A DNA stretch of 64,000 nt. Source: Acidobacteria bacterium RIFCSPLOWO2_12_FULL_66_21 (GTDB taxonomy: Bacteria; Acidobacteriota; Vicinamibacteria; Vicinamibacterales; 2-12-FULL-66-21). Location: the NCBI GenBank assembly GCA_001767455.1, contig MELC01000075.1, positions 1-64,000 of the forward strand, written 5' to 3'. Made by a program: the position numbers and the translations under genes. Below are positions 24,974-35,400 of the stretch, in pieces. The first letter of the stretch is position 1. Each line of letters starts with the position of its first letter. The notes beneath the pieces were generated by a model. The model did no database searches, was not told where the DNA came from, and worked only from the letters and a program-made list of their open reading frames with translations.

Positions 24974-25096
24974 GCAGGCAGCTGGCAGCACGCAGCAGGC
25001 AGTGACTCCAGCTGTCGAGCTGATTCAGTGTGACCCGCGTGATCCGCTGCCAGCTGCCAGCTGCCGGCTATCCACTCTGCTGCCAGCCGCCAGCCT
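24974..25096. repeat. Inverted pair of GCAGCTG/GCTGCCA-type heptamer arrays
   Basis: The left arm (GCAGGCA, GCTGGCA, GCACGCA, GCAGGCA) starts directly after a stop codon. The right arm (GCTGCCA x3 and variants) ends just before the convergent MerR/TPR stop. The arms are complementary and could fold as a large hairpin. The core contains AGCTGAT (25018-25024) and GCGTGATCC (25037-25045), which recur inverted in the array at 32335-32426. Confidence 0.8.
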
Positions 25097-25097
25097 T

Positions 25098-25961
25098 TCA
25101 CTCCAGAAACTCCTTGGCCAGCTCGGCCCACTCGCCCGTCGGCGCGAGCTCCTGATAGGCCTTCCAGTGGGGCTTCGCTTCTCCTGAATGCCCCATCTTC
25201 TCCAGTGTCACCGCCAGGTAGAAGTGTGCGTCGGCGTACGCGGGATTGATCGCGACGGCGTCGCGATAGCAGCCGAGCGCGCTCTCGTACCGCCCGAGGT
25301 CATGGAGGATGTTGCCGAGGTTGAAGTGCGCCTCGAAGCAGTCCGGATCGAGCGCGATCGCGCGCTCGTAGAGCGCATGCGCCTCGATCAGCTCGTCGTG
25401 CGCGTAGTGGATGTTCGCGAGGTTGACCAGCGCGGGGACGAGATCCGGATCGACGATGAGCGCCTTGCGGTAGGCGGCCGCTGCGAGCGGAGTGTTCCGC
25501 TCGTCGCCGTCGTCCAGGCGCGATCCTTCACCGAAGTACTTGGCGGCCAGCGCCGCCTGCGGATCGGGCAGCGGTGTCGTCAGAGGCGCGGTGCCCGGCA
25601 GCGGGAGCTGCGCCGGCACCGCCTTGGGCTGATGCGCGCCGATGGCGACCACCTTGGCGCGAGGCCTGTCGGATGCGGCATGCGCGGCATGAAAATCCAG
25701 CTCGAGCTGCCCCTGCCGCTCCGCGACCAGCACGCGGAGGATCTTCTTGAGCGCCGTCCCGCTCTGCAGCTCCGCGGCGACGCGCTTGACGGCCAGCAGA
25801 TCGGCGAAGGAGAACTCGCGCTCGTGAAGGGCCGCGGGCGACTGCCGCAACAGGCCCCACTTGTCCAGGTAACGCAGGTGCGTCTCGGTGACCGCCGGAT
25901 ACAGGCTGCGCACGTCGCGCAGGCTGTACGGTCCGCTCGCCGCGGACGGAGACGTTGTCAT
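25098..25961 (-). CDS. MerR-type HTH plus tetratricopeptide repeat protein
   Basis: This 287-residue protein starts with a MerR-like winged helix (about 12-80: YSLRDVRSLYPAVTETHLRY, then SFADLLAVKRVAAEL) that would bind DNA. A Pro/Ala linker follows, then about four TPR units (residues 150-275) with the usual small-large residue pattern (ALVNLANIHYAHDELIEAHA, AHFNLGNILHDLGRYESALG). The TPR part probably senses or recruits a protein partner. Targets are unknown. Divergent from glucokinase across an inverted heptamer array. Confidence 0.85.
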   Translation of the reverse strand: MTTSPSAASGPYSLRDVRSLYPAVTETHLRYLDKWGLLRQSPAALHEREFSFADLLAVKRVAAELQSGTALKKILRVLVAERQGQLELDFHAAHAASDRPRAKVVAIGAHQPKAVPAQLPLPGTAPLTTPLPDPQAALAAKYFGEGSRLDDGDERNTPLAAAAYRKALIVDPDLVPALVNLANIHYAHDELIEAHALYERAIALDPDCFEAHFNLGNILHDLGRYESALGCYRDAVAINPAYADAHFYLAVTLEKMGHSGEAKPHWKAYQELAPTGEWAELAKEFLE

Positions 25962-26003
25962 TCAGTAGCGAAGATTAGCGACAACCCTCTGCTTGTCAAT
26001 AGC

Positions 26004-26154
26004 AATTGTGAGTTGCAAGTTGTGAATTCACAGGCACCAGGCCACGTTCCAGCCACCGGACGACTTCCGCAAAGGCCGAACGCAACAAGCCGTCCGGCCG
26101 TCCCGAGCAGCACTACGCGTGTCAATTCACAACTCACAATTCACAATTACAATG
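26004..26154. repeat. Inverted heptamer arms (A[A/G]TTGTG) around an 88-bp spacer
   Basis: The left arm (26004-26032: AATTGTG, AGTTGCA, AGTTGTG, AATTCAC) and the right arm read from the other strand (26121-26154: AATTGTG, AATTGTG, AGTTGTG, AATTGAC) share the same unit order. The spacer contains its own CCGGACG/CGTCCGG inverted repeat. The whole looks like a small non-coding element with terminal inverted repeats, lying between divergent genes. Confidence 0.75.
26148..26153 (+). promoter_or_regulatory. -10 hexamer TACAAT for leaderless glucokinase gene
   Basis: TACAAT is formed at the outer edge of the right heptamer arm and ends 7 nt before the ATG at 26161. No Shine-Dalgarno is present, which decides for the ATG at 26161 over an upstream GTG or ATG. 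Confidence 0.55.
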
Positions 26155-26160
26155 TCGGAG

Positions 26161-27192
26161 ATGCTGCTCGCCGGAGACATTGGGGGCACGAAGACGCTGC
26201 TGGGGCTGTTCTCGGCGGCGCCCGAGCGTCCGACTCCCGTCGAGATCGGCGAGTTCATCACGCTCGACTACGACGGGCTCGAGCCGATGATCCGCGAGTT
26301 CCTGCGGGCGCGGCTCGTGGAGCCGCGACGGATTGAAGCCGCCTGCTTCGGCGTCGCCGGCGCGGTCACCGAACAGGTCGCGCGCCTGACCAACGTGCCG
26401 TGGCGGGTGGAAGGCGCGGCGCTGGCGGAGGCGTTCGCGTTCCGGCGGACGCGCGTGTTGAACGATCTCGAAGCCCTCGCCTACGGCGTCACCGTCCTCC
26501 AGCCCGGGGAGATTGCCGTCCTGCAACGGGGCGTGCCCGTGCCGGGAGGCAACGCGGCGGTCATCGCGGCCGGTACGGGACTCGGCGAAGCGCTGCTGCA
26601 CAACGTCGAGGGACGCTTCGTGCCCGGCGCCTCCGAAGGGGGACACGCGGACTTCAGCGCGCGGACGCCGCGCGAGCTGGAGATGGTGCGGGAGTTGACG
26701 CGTATCTTCGGGCGCGTCAGCGTCGAGCACGTCATCTCGGGCCCCGGCCTCGTGAACGTCTATCAATTCACGCACCAGTCGTTCGGCACCGGCCCCGCGC
26801 TGACCCCGAGCAGCGTCGCCCCCGCGCGGCTGTGCGAGGCCGTCGGCCCGGTCGAGGATCCGCAGGACCTGCCCGCGCGCATCAGCCTCGCCGCCATGGA
26901 GCAGCGCTGCCCGCACTGCGTCGAGGCGCTCGACCTCTTCGTGTCCGCCTACGGGGCCGAGGCGGGCAACATCGCCCTGCGCACCGTCGCGACGGCGGGC
27001 GTGTATGTCGGCGGCGGCATCGCCCCGAAGATCCTGCCGGCGCTCCAGGAGGGCGCCTTCCTGGAGGCGTTCCGCGCGAAAGAGCCGATGGCCGACCTCG
27101 TCGCGACGATTCCGGTCACGGTGATCCTCAACTCCGACACCGGCCTGCTCGGCGCGGCGGTTCACGCCCAGGACATCAGCACCAGCGACTAG
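26161..27192 (+). CDS. glk: Glucokinase
   Basis: Glucokinase phosphorylates glucose with ATP to glucose 6-phosphate. This 343-residue member of the bacterial Glk family starts MLLAGDIGGTKTLLGLF (phosphate-1 loop DIGGTK, 6-11). It shows LNDLEALAYGV (catalytic Asp near residue 102), AAGTGLGEALL (about 137-147), SEGGHADFSAR (about 158-168), and the adenosine region GGGIAPKILPALQEGAF. The stop lies inside a heptamer array. It is predicted to be leaderless. No sugar transport or glycolysis neighbours except a distant transketolase. Confidence 0.93.
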   Translation: MLLAGDIGGTKTLLGLFSAAPERPTPVEIGEFITLDYDGLEPMIREFLRARLVEPRRIEAACFGVAGAVTEQVARLTNVPWRVEGAALAEAFAFRRTRVLNDLEALAYGVTVLQPGEIAVLQRGVPVPGGNAAVIAAGTGLGEALLHNVEGRFVPGASEGGHADFSARTPRELEMVRELTRIFGRVSVEHVISGPGLVNVYQFTHQSFGTGPALTPSSVAPARLCEAVGPVEDPQDLPARISLAAMEQRCPHCVEALDLFVSAYGAEAGNIALRTVATAGVYVGGGIAPKILPALQEGAFLEAFRAKEPMADLVATIPVTVILNSDTGLLGAAVHAQDISTSD

Positions 27193-27246
27193 CGACTATC
27201 GACTGGCCTGGCGACTATCGACTATCGACTATCGACTATCGACTGT
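27186..27246. repeat. Heptamer tandem array, CGACTAT type
   Basis: Seven or so units (CGACTAG, CGACTAT, CGACTGG, then CGACTAT x4 and CGACTG) contain the glucokinase stop codon TAG. Same heptamer as at 7861-7888 and, inverted, at 43081-43110. Confidence 0.85.
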
Positions 27247-27321
27247 TGTAGCATCGGCCAACGCCACTCCCGGACACGTGTGGGGCGTGGATCGGTGTCT
27301 TTGTTCGGGGAGGAAACAAGA

Positions 27322-30078
27322 ATGCAAGTGAAACGGGTGCTTCTCGCCGCGCTGACGCTCGTCGCGCTGTCAACGGGCGCCGCGGCACAGGACACCGGAT
27401 CGGTTTCCGGTGCCGTGTTCGATCCGCAGGGCAACGTGGTCGCGGGCGCCATCGTGCGCATCACGGGCGAACAACTGCCGACCGGCCGCACGCTCACCAC
27501 CACCGACACCGGGATGTTCCAGTTCCATGCGTTGCTGCCCGGAACGTACACGGTCGTGGCGGAAAAATCCGGGGTCGGCACGACCACGCGCACGGTCGCC
27601 GTGGACGTCGGCAAGGACACGCAGTTGGATCTCGCCATCGGCGTGAAGGTGAGCGAAACGGTGACGGTCACCGCCTCGACTCCGGTCGTCGACGTCAAGT
27701 CCACCGAAGTCAATTTCAACTACAAGGCGGCGCAGATCGAGGCCCTGCCGCTGCAGAAGAACTACTCCGGCCTGTTTCAGCTGATTCCCGGCGTGGCCGA
27801 GAACAACAGCTTCGCACCGGCGGGCGGCGCGAGCCGGCAGGACAACAAATACCTGATGGACGGCGTCGACATCACCAACCCGGGCTTCGGCTACCTCTCG
27901 ACGGAAGTGAACGGGCTCGACATCGCGGAATTCAACGTGAAACGCGGCGCGATCACGGCGGAATTCGGCCGCGCCACCGGGTTCGTCACCAACGCGGTCA
28001 GCCGCTCGGGCACCAACGAGCTCCATGGCATCCTGAACATGGACCTGCGGCCGCGCAGGTTCAGCGCCGGCGCCAACACGCTGAACTCCGCCGGCGAGAT
28101 CGTCCAGATCCCGAGCACCGTGGATCGGTACACCGGCTCCGCCAGCCTGGGCGGTCCGCTGATCAGGAACCACGTCTTCTGGTACGGCTCCGCCCTCTGG
28201 GGGCGCACCCGGACGACCGGACGGACCAACGCGCTCGGTGCGGTCCCCGATTCGCCCGTGACGACGAAGGAGGTGTTCGGGAAGCTCACCGGACAGCCGT
28301 CGGCGAAGATGTTCGTCAACGCGGGATTCCGGTACCGGCCCTCGACGTGCGAGGTCTGCGGCATCGGCAACACGCAAGCCGCGACCGTCGCGCAGAACAA
28401 CGAATCGAACACGAAGGTCGGCACGGTCACGTGGAGCTGGTTCCCGACCAACCGCACCGTCGTCGACGCGCGTTACATCCGCATGGAGGAGAACTCCGAG
28501 AACCTGCCGCTCACGGACCTCGGATTCAAGCCCACGTTCAACGTCAACGATCTCGGCAGCATGGGCCAGTACACCGACACGACCGGGCCGTTCGCCGTCA
28601 CCAGAGGCGTGTGGAATCTCCGGTCGGAAAAGGTCAACTACCAGCGCGACGAGTTCCGCGCGAGCGTCAGCCAGTTCCTCGATCTCGCCAAGACGCGCCA
28701 CGAGCTCAAGGGCGGGTTCGGCTTCGAGGATGGCTCCGAGACGCTGGAACGCAAGTCGAATGGATGGGGCACCCTCGCCATTGTCGGCGGCGGATCGCGA
28801 ATCCAGGCGACCTACTACCCGGAGCAGCCCGCGCAGGTCTCGCCAGGGCGCACGTACAGCCTCTTCGTGCAGGACAACATCACCATCGGCTCGCGTGTCG
28901 TCATCAACGCCGGCCTGCTGGCCAACAAGGACGAGTTCTCGCAGGTCCTTCAGACCAAGAACACGTTTCTGGCCTTCGATTTCGGCGACGAGATCCAGCC
29001 GCGCCTCGGCATCAACTACCAGGTGCGTCAGGGGCAGGGGGACAAGGCCTACGCGAACTGGGGGCGTTACTACGCGATGGATCAGAAGAGCAGCGCGCGT
29101 TCCCTCGCGCCCGCGCGTCTGTTCTTCAACGATGCGATCTTCGATCGGACGACAGGCGCTCCGATCTCCGACTTGCCGCGCGCCAGCACGACCGGCAAGT
29201 TGATCAACCCCGGAATCAAGCCGACCTACACCGATGAATGGCTCGTCGGCTACGCGACGCCGATCCTGGCGCAGTGGGGCCTGGAGTTCTTCTACATCAA
29301 CCGGGAGTCGTTCAACTTCATCGAGGACATTCCCTCGGCGCTGCCGGCATCCGGACCCTTCCGCGCGGCGCAGCTCCCGGACGCCACGCGGAAGTACCAG
29401 GCCGCGACGATCGAGCTGTCTCGCAGGCTTGCGAACAACTGGGCGGCGACGGCCAGCTACTCGTGGAGCCGGCTCGAGGGGAACTTCGATCTGGACTACA
29501 GCGGAGGCGCCGTCTTCAACACGTCCTCCGCGATCCAGGACGGCCCGGGCGAATTCGTCCAGGACCCGTTCCGCAACGGCCCGATGGGACAGGATCGCCC
29601 GCACGTGTTCAAGCTGTTCGCGTCGTATGCCCCGCCGGCGGTGCCGAACCTGACCCTCGGCACGTACCTGCGCGCTCAAAGCGGCACGCCGTGGGCGGCG
29701 CGCGGCGTCGACTGGGACAACGGCCTGCGGCGGTACCTGGAGCAGGCTGGCACGAACCGCAACGACGCGTGGACCAACATGGATCTGCTGACCACCTACC
29801 GCGTGCCGGTCAAGGGGCACGCGAAAATCGCGATCGAGGCCCGGGTGCTGAACCTGTTCGGTCAGCAGACGACGCTGAGCGTCGATCAGCGGAAGTATCT
29901 CGATGCGCGAATCCGTCCCGCGACGTCCGCCTTCGCGGTCTGCGGAACGGATTACGCCTGCGCCACGGAGCTGTTCAGCGCGGCCCAGACGGGCAACCAG
30001 CCGAACAGCCGGTTTGGAAAGGGCACCGAGTGGGCGCCGCCGCGGCGCTTCCTGCTCTCCTTCAGGGCTGATTTCTAG
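27322..30078 (+). CDS. TonB-dependent receptor, Oar-like with carboxypeptidase-regulatory domain
   Basis: This 918-residue outer-membrane protein begins with a signal peptide (MQVKRVLLAALTLVALSTGAAAQ). A beta-sandwich regulatory-like domain follows (about 24-110: SGAVFDPQGNVVAGAIVRI, ending in VTVTASTPVVDV). Next comes a plug domain (about 125-240, with DNKYLMDGVDITNPGF and GAITAEFGRATGFV) and a C-terminal barrel ending RRFLLSFRADF with the aromatic terminal residue. Such proteins import large oligomers or act in export-related roles; the ligand is unknown. GGGGAGGA lies 8 nt before the ATG, so this one does have a Shine-Dalgarno. Confidence 0.9.
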   Translation: MQVKRVLLAALTLVALSTGAAAQDTGSVSGAVFDPQGNVVAGAIVRITGEQLPTGRTLTTTDTGMFQFHALLPGTYTVVAEKSGVGTTTRTVAVDVGKDTQLDLAIGVKVSETVTVTASTPVVDVKSTEVNFNYKAAQIEALPLQKNYSGLFQLIPGVAENNSFAPAGGASRQDNKYLMDGVDITNPGFGYLSTEVNGLDIAEFNVKRGAITAEFGRATGFVTNAVSRSGTNELHGILNMDLRPRRFSAGANTLNSAGEIVQIPSTVDRYTGSASLGGPLIRNHVFWYGSALWGRTRTTGRTNALGAVPDSPVTTKEVFGKLTGQPSAKMFVNAGFRYRPSTCEVCGIGNTQAATVAQNNESNTKVGTVTWSWFPTNRTVVDARYIRMEENSENLPLTDLGFKPTFNVNDLGSMGQYTDTTGPFAVTRGVWNLRSEKVNYQRDEFRASVSQFLDLAKTRHELKGGFGFEDGSETLERKSNGWGTLAIVGGGSRIQATYYPEQPAQVSPGRTYSLFVQDNITIGSRVVINAGLLANKDEFSQVLQTKNTFLAFDFGDEIQPRLGINYQVRQGQGDKAYANWGRYYAMDQKSSARSLAPARLFFNDAIFDRTTGAPISDLPRASTTGKLINPGIKPTYTDEWLVGYATPILAQWGLEFFYINRESFNFIEDIPSALPASGPFRAAQLPDATRKYQAATIELSRRLANNWAATASYSWSRLEGNFDLDYSGGAVFNTSSAIQDGPGEFVQDPFRNGPMGQDRPHVFKLFASYAPPAVPNLTLGTYLRAQSGTPWAARGVDWDNGLRRYLEQAGTNRNDAWTNMDLLTTYRVPVKGHAKIAIEARVLNLFGQQTTLSVDQRKYLDARIRPATSAFAVCGTDYACATELFSAAQTGNQPNSRFGKGTEWAPPRRFLLSFRADF

Positions 30079-30080
30079 GC

Positions 30081-30185
30081 AAGGCAGCCCTAAAGGGCTG
30101 CGCTACCGAAGCTATAGCAAGGCAGCCCTAAAGGGCTGCGCTACCGAAGCTATAGAAAGCCCTGAAGGGCTGCGCTCCGAAAAAC
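30081..30185. repeat. Three copies of a 38-bp palindrome-containing repeat
   Basis: AAGGCAGCCCT-AA-AGGGCTGC with a CGCTACCGAAGCTATAG tail is repeated exactly at 30081 and 30119, and a shorter third copy (AAGCCCT-GA-AGGGCTGCGC) begins at 30157. Each can form an 8-bp hairpin. They lie between convergent genes and may end both transcripts. A related palindrome array lies at 48127-48262. Confidence 0.85.
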
Positions 30186-30249
30186 GGTGAAGGCGACAAA
30201 ATGAACGGGCACAGAGGAGTCTGTGCTCGTTCGTCTTCTTCAGGGACAT

Positions 30250-32316
30250 CTATTTCAAGGCCGCGAGCAGTTGCCTGGCTTTCTCGTAGCCGGGGTCCAG
30301 CCGCAGCGCCTCGCGCGCCTGCGTCCTCGCTTCGTCGATACGCCCGACCTCCGCGTACGCCACGGCCAGGTTCAGATGCGCACTCGCGTCGGCCGGATCC
30401 AGGCGGACGGCCTGTTCCAGCTCACGCGCCGCATCGGCAAAGCGGCCCGTCACCGCGTAGGTCAGGCCCATCTGGCGTCTCGCGGCGGCAAACGCCGGCC
30501 GCGCCTTCACGGCTCGAGTGTAGAAGCCTTCCGCGAGCTTCACCGCCTCCAGCTCGAAGGCGAGCTGACCCAATCCAAACCAGCTGTCCGCGTCGTCGTC
30601 GCGCGCGGGACGGACGCCCTGAAGCACATCAACCGCGGCCGATCGATGTCCGGACGCGGCGAGGGCGCGCGCGAGATCGAATCCTGAAAGGTCCACGCGC
30701 ACGTGCGCGTCGAACGCGCGGCGCAGGTGCGGGACCGCCTCGGCGGCACGGCCCGTCTCGAGCAGCGCCTGGCCAAGCGCAAAGTCCACTTCGGGCTGGT
30801 TTGGATCGATCTTCCCTGATTTCCGGAGGTGACCGAGCGCGTCCTCCGGCCTCCCCGCCGCGACGAGCGCACGGCCGACACGGAAGTGCAAGACGCCGGG
30901 CGCCGGATGGATCTTCTCTGCCTCCGCCGCCCACTGCTCGCCCGCCGCGAAATCGCTCAGCCGGATCATGCGTTCGGCCATGCGCGTTCGCTCTTCGGCG
31001 CGCGCGTCGTCCAGGCCAAGAGGCCAGTTGGCCGCGGCGAGCAGGACCACGCATGCAGAGGTCAACAGGGCGGCGTCCCGAACACGGCGCGCGGTGAAGG
31101 CGTCGGCGATGGAGTCGAGCGCCGCGCCCGCACCGGTGCACAGCGGCACGAGCAAGGGAAGCCGATAGCGTTCCGATACGAAGAACACCGCAACCGCGAG
31201 CGCGTAGAGCGGCACGAACGCCGCCCAGACAACGAAACCCTGCGGGGGCAGCCGCCATGCGCCCCACGCAAGACCCACAATCCCCAGCGGGATGAGGAGC
31301 CAGGGCCCGACGACCAGCCCGCGCAACAGCGTGCCCGCGTCTTTCGCGTAGAACGGATAGCTGTAGTTCAGAGACAAGTGGGCGCTGTTGAAGACACGCG
31401 TCAGCTTGCGGGTCAGCAGCGCAAACGCTGCCCCTGGGTGCGCGCGAATCCACGACAGGCCCAGGCGGTAGAAGTAGGACGACACCTGCCGGTCGTCCAG
31501 CGAGCGGCCCGTCGCCCGCTCGGCAACGCGGCGGGCGTCCTCCTGCTGCCCGGCGATCGAGGGCGTGATGCCGGCGACGGCGTGATACGTTCCATCCGCC
31601 CGGGCGTTATTGCCGATGTAGAAGTTCAACCCGCCATGCGAGGCGGCGGGTGACCAGTCGCCCGCAACCACCGCGTTGCGGACCGTGACCGGAGAGAGCG
31701 CGGCGAGCATGCCCGCGGCAACCAGAAGCGCGCCTCGCCCGCGCCGAAGCGCCGCCAGCATCAGCACGATGCCTGCCGCGGCAACCAGCACGTTGGGCCG
31801 ATTGAGCGCCTGCACGCCAAACGCGACGCCCGCTGCCAGAAACCACGTTCCCCGCGGGCGTTTCAGAGCCTCCGTGAGGGCGGCCAGCGCACAGGCAGTC
31901 AGGAAAGGATCGAGTGCCGCCTGCAGCAACAGCGTCTCGTAAAACGTGAACAGCCCGGTGAGGGCCCCAAGAGCGGCGGCGATCCAGGCTGCACGGCCGC
32001 CGAACCACTCCCGCGTCATCCACCAGGTCAGCCCGACCGACGCCGTCCCAAGAACGATCTGCAGTACGCGGATCGCCGTGAGCGAACCGGCGATCGCAAG
32101 GACCGTCGCGGTGAAGTAGATGTAAAGGGGAGAGACAAAGTAAAGACCGGGTCCGAGCGTCAAGTCACCCGCGACAACGCGACGCGCGAGATCGAGATAG
32201 ACGCTGGTGTCGAGGCCGGCATCCGGCTGCAACAGGACGTGGTCCTTCAACTGCCACACGACGACGACCTTGACGCCGAAGACGGCTGCAAGGAATGCGG
32301 CCAGCCGGGATTTCAC
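30250..32316 (-). CDS. Multi-spanning GT39-like membrane glycosyltransferase with C-terminal TPRs
   Basis: This 688-residue protein has about ten hydrophobic segments in residues 1-430. An acidic first loop (DAGLDTSVYLDLARRV) resembles the Asp-containing loop of dolichyl/undecaprenyl-phosphate-mannose-type GT-C glycosyltransferases, and a large periplasmic loop lies at about 225-330. The C-terminal 240 residues are TPR units (such as LHFRVGRALVAAGRPEDALG and AHLNLAVAYAEVGRIDEART). It probably transfers a sugar from a lipid carrier to protein or glycan on the outer face. TATAAT lies 7 nt before the GTG start. It lies between two TonB receptors with no visible link. Confidence 0.8.
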   Translation of the reverse strand: MKSRLAAFLAAVFGVKVVVVWQLKDHVLLQPDAGLDTSVYLDLARRVVAGDLTLGPGLYFVSPLYIYFTATVLAIAGSLTAIRVLQIVLGTASVGLTWWMTREWFGGRAAWIAAALGALTGLFTFYETLLLQAALDPFLTACALAALTEALKRPRGTWFLAAGVAFGVQALNRPNVLVAAAGIVLMLAALRRGRGALLVAAGMLAALSPVTVRNAVVAGDWSPAASHGGLNFYIGNNARADGTYHAVAGITPSIAGQQEDARRVAERATGRSLDDRQVSSYFYRLGLSWIRAHPGAAFALLTRKLTRVFNSAHLSLNYSYPFYAKDAGTLLRGLVVGPWLLIPLGIVGLAWGAWRLPPQGFVVWAAFVPLYALAVAVFFVSERYRLPLLVPLCTGAGAALDSIADAFTARRVRDAALLTSACVVLLAAANWPLGLDDARAEERTRMAERMIRLSDFAAGEQWAAEAEKIHPAPGVLHFRVGRALVAAGRPEDALGHLRKSGKIDPNQPEVDFALGQALLETGRAAEAVPHLRRAFDAHVRVDLSGFDLARALAASGHRSAAVDVLQGVRPARDDDADSWFGLGQLAFELEAVKLAEGFYTRAVKARPAFAAARRQMGLTYAVTGRFADAARELEQAVRLDPADASAHLNLAVAYAEVGRIDEARTQAREALRLDPGYEKARQLLAALK

Positions 32317-32323
32317 TGTTGGG

Positions 32324-32329
32324 ATTATA
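32324..32329 (-). promoter_or_regulatory. -10 hexamer TATAAT for a leaderless membrane-protein gene
   Basis: On the minus strand TATAAT is followed by CCCAACA (7 nt) and the GTG start at 32316. No Shine-Dalgarno. Confidence 0.6.
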
Positions 32330-32334
32330 CGAGT

Positions 32335-32426
32335 AGCTGGCAGCTGGCAGCTGGCAGCAAGCAGTGGATCACGCTGACACGTATCAGCTGTCTGCTGCCT
32401 ATCTGCCCGCTGCCTGCTGCCTGCTT
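32335..32426. repeat. Inverted heptamer arms (AGCTGGC x3 ... GCTGCCT) with a shared core
   Basis: The left arm has three perfect AGCTGGC units. The right arm has GCTGCCT-type units in the opposite sense and ends 4 nt from the TonB-receptor stop. The core (32364-32390) contains GGATCACGC and ATCAGCT in the same order and similar spacing as the opposite strand of the array at 24974-25096, indicating one element family. Confidence 0.8.
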
Positions 32427-32430
32427 CACC

Positions 32431-35400
32431 TCAGAACAGATACTTGACCCCGAGCTGGACTTGCCTCGAGAAACTCGCGACGGAGTTGAAGATCCGCCCG
32501 AACGTCGAGCTGGTCGTCGTGAGCGTCGGGAACCCGAAGCTCGCGTGGTTCAGCACGTTCGTCGCGTCGATCCGGAGCTCCAGGTACTGATGACCGACGA
32601 CGCGCGTCCGCTTCGAGGCGGTGACGTTCAGGTTGGAGAACAGCGGACCGCGGAAGTAGTTGCGGCCGACGTTGCTGTACTGCCCCGGATCGGGGTTGCC
32701 GAACTTCGCGCGCTCGTCGGCGTTGAAATAGAAGACGATGCCACCCTCCTCGTGCACCGCTCCCAGACGGCTGCTGCAGCCGGTGCAGTTGGCGGGCGTC
32801 TGGACGACGTTGGTGAACGTGTTGCTGCCGGCGTAGACGGTCATCGGCCGGCCGCTCTCGATGACGGTCTGTGCGGCGAGCTGCCACCCGCCGATGATCG
32901 CATCCAGGGCGGATGAGGCGTCTCCGCCGAAGCGCCGCCCGCGCCCGAACGGCAGCTCCCATACGATCTGCCCCTGGAACACGTGCGTGCGGTCGAAATC
33001 CGACAGCGTGTAGTTGAGCGAGCGATCGTGCACGTTGAACGGCGTGCTGCTGGCCGACTGGTTGTTGGCCGTGCTCACCACCGTGAACGCCGGATCGTAG
33101 GATCGCGTGTCCTTCGATCGCGACAGCGTGTAGCCGACGAAGTACCCCAGGCCGTTGCCATACCGCCGCTCGAGCTTCATCTCGAGGGCGTGGTACCGCG
33201 AGTAGTCGTTCGAGTCGATGACGACGACCCCCGACGAGCTGAGGAACTGCGGGTACGGGAAGAAGAAGTGCGGCCCGAGACCGGCAAGCTCCGGGAGCGT
33301 CCTGCCGCTCTGAATGCGCTGGCCGAGCGAGGCGGCCGTGGCCGCCACCGAGTTGAGGGCCAGGTTCGACGCAAACAGCCGCCGCAGCATCGCGGCGCCG
33401 CTCTCCCCGGCGAGCCGCCTCGTGTCGGGGCCGAGCAACCGGTCGAGCAGCGCGCTCTCGCCGCCGCTTTTCGCGGCAACGAACGCGTCGAGGAACCCGT
33501 TGGTCGTGTAATCCGCCTGATCCACGTTGTACGCCCCGAACAGGTGCTGCGCGCGCCGCCCGACATACCCGATCTCGAGCATCGTCCGTCCCCAGATCTG
33601 GCGCTGGTACGTGATCGCCCAGCCATGCGTCAGCGGTGACTGGAACTCGGGATCGACGACGCGGATGCTGTTCGACGAGGTCGCCGGCTGCAGCAGGTCC
33701 GTCGGGCTCACCGTCGGCGCGAGTGACGGCAGGCCGTCCGCGAGCCGTCCGCCCGCCTGGCCGAAGGAGGTGTTGACGACGCCGGTCGTGAGCCCCGGGA
33801 TGCTCTGGAAGATCGCGGACGACAGCAGGAACGTGTTGATGCGATCGTATGCGACGCGGTAGTTCCCCCGAAGCGCGCTCGTGCCGTCGCCCTTCGGATC
33901 CCACACCACACCGACCGACGGGCCGAGGTTGTTCAGGTCGTTCTTGTACAGGTTACCCGTCACCCAGTTCAGGGTGTTGCTTGGCGCCGCGTCCACGGCG
34001 ACGCGCTGGTTCGGCACGCGGATAAACCCGTCGGGGTTCCTCGGGTGCATCTTCAGCTCCCACCGCAGGCCGGCATCGATCGTGACGTTCGTCTTCGGCT
34101 TCCACGTGTCCTGCGCGTAGAAGTCCATCTCGGGGAACCACGCCTTGAAGAGGAACGTCGTGCCGCCGGGCGCGTAGCTGTCGCCGCGCTGGACGAACCC
34201 CTGGCTGACGTTGCCCACGCGGCCGAGCAGGGTGTTGACGGCCAACTGCAGGGCGGGACGATCGAAGGCCGTGTTGATCGTGCCCGGGATCCCGAACAGT
34301 GTCGGATCGACGGTGTTCACGCCGGTGCTGAAGTCCACCCACGGCCCGACGTTGAGGCCGGCGACCGATCCGCGCTCGTCGGTGTGGCGTTGGTACCGGA
34401 TGTTCGTGCCGAACTTCAGGCTGTGCGCGCCGCGCGCGTAGCTCAGGTTGTCGACGAACTGGTACGTGTCGATGGTGCGCAGGTTGCCGGTCTCGAAGTC
34501 GTGCGGAGCGGTGAACTGAAGGCCCGTGAACGTGTACTTCGATGAATCCGCTTCCGGCGTGATGAAGTCGAACGTGAAGTGGTTCACCCCCGCGACGAAC
34601 TCGTTCACCGTGCTCGATCCCGGGTTCCACCGCCAGTTGGCGGCGACATTGTACGGGTCGCGCGTGGTGTCGACCAGGCACGAGACGTTCGGGTAGGGCG
34701 CAAGGCCGCCGTTCGCGTTGTCGCAGTACGTGTTCTGGTAACCCTTCGCGATTCGCAGGAACGCGCTGTGACGCGGGCCGAAGACGTGATCGATCTTGGT
34801 GACCCAGTCGTTCTGGCGCTCCTCTTCGGGCGCCTGCCACGTGTAGCCGGCCGTGTTCAGGCCGTCCCCCGTGATGTTGAACGTATTCGGCAGCGGCGTC
34901 TCGGTGATCAGCTTCCGGATCGCGGGATCGAGACCGCGGTGCTGCGGGTCTCCCGCCACGATGTCGTACGTGCCGGTCGGCACGATTGGATTGCCGCTCG
35001 CGTCGACGCTCGCTCCGCTGACGCCCGCCATCTGGTTGCGGCCCGTCAGCGAGAATCGCCACAGGCCGTCCCGCGCCTGCTGCGTGTAGACGGTCCGCGT
35101 CACCGTCAGCGTCCGGTCGAGGTGAAGCCACTGCGAGTTCACGAAGAAGAAGGTGTGGTTCTTCCTGATGGGCCCGCCAAGGCTGAAGCCGGGGATGTTC
35201 TGGGTGAAGTTCTGCTTCTTCACCCCCCGCACGTTGTTCTCCCATTCGTTCGCGTTGTACTGCGGGCGCCGATCGAAGTAGTACGCGGTCCCGGAGAACC
35301 TGTTCGAGCCCGACCGGGTGACCATCGTCACCTGGCCGCCGCTGTTGCGGCCGAGCTCCGCGGTGACGTTCCCCGTCAGGACACGAAACTCCGCGATCGA

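Noticed and set aside
27370-29820. An 816-codon open frame on the minus strand inside the first TonB receptor
   Set aside because: Composition is that of an antisense shadow in high-G+C DNA, and the receptor frame is unmistakable.
30081-30185. Possible small CRISPR-like array
   Set aside because: The copies are directly adjacent without unique spacers, each contains a palindrome, and no cas gene is present.
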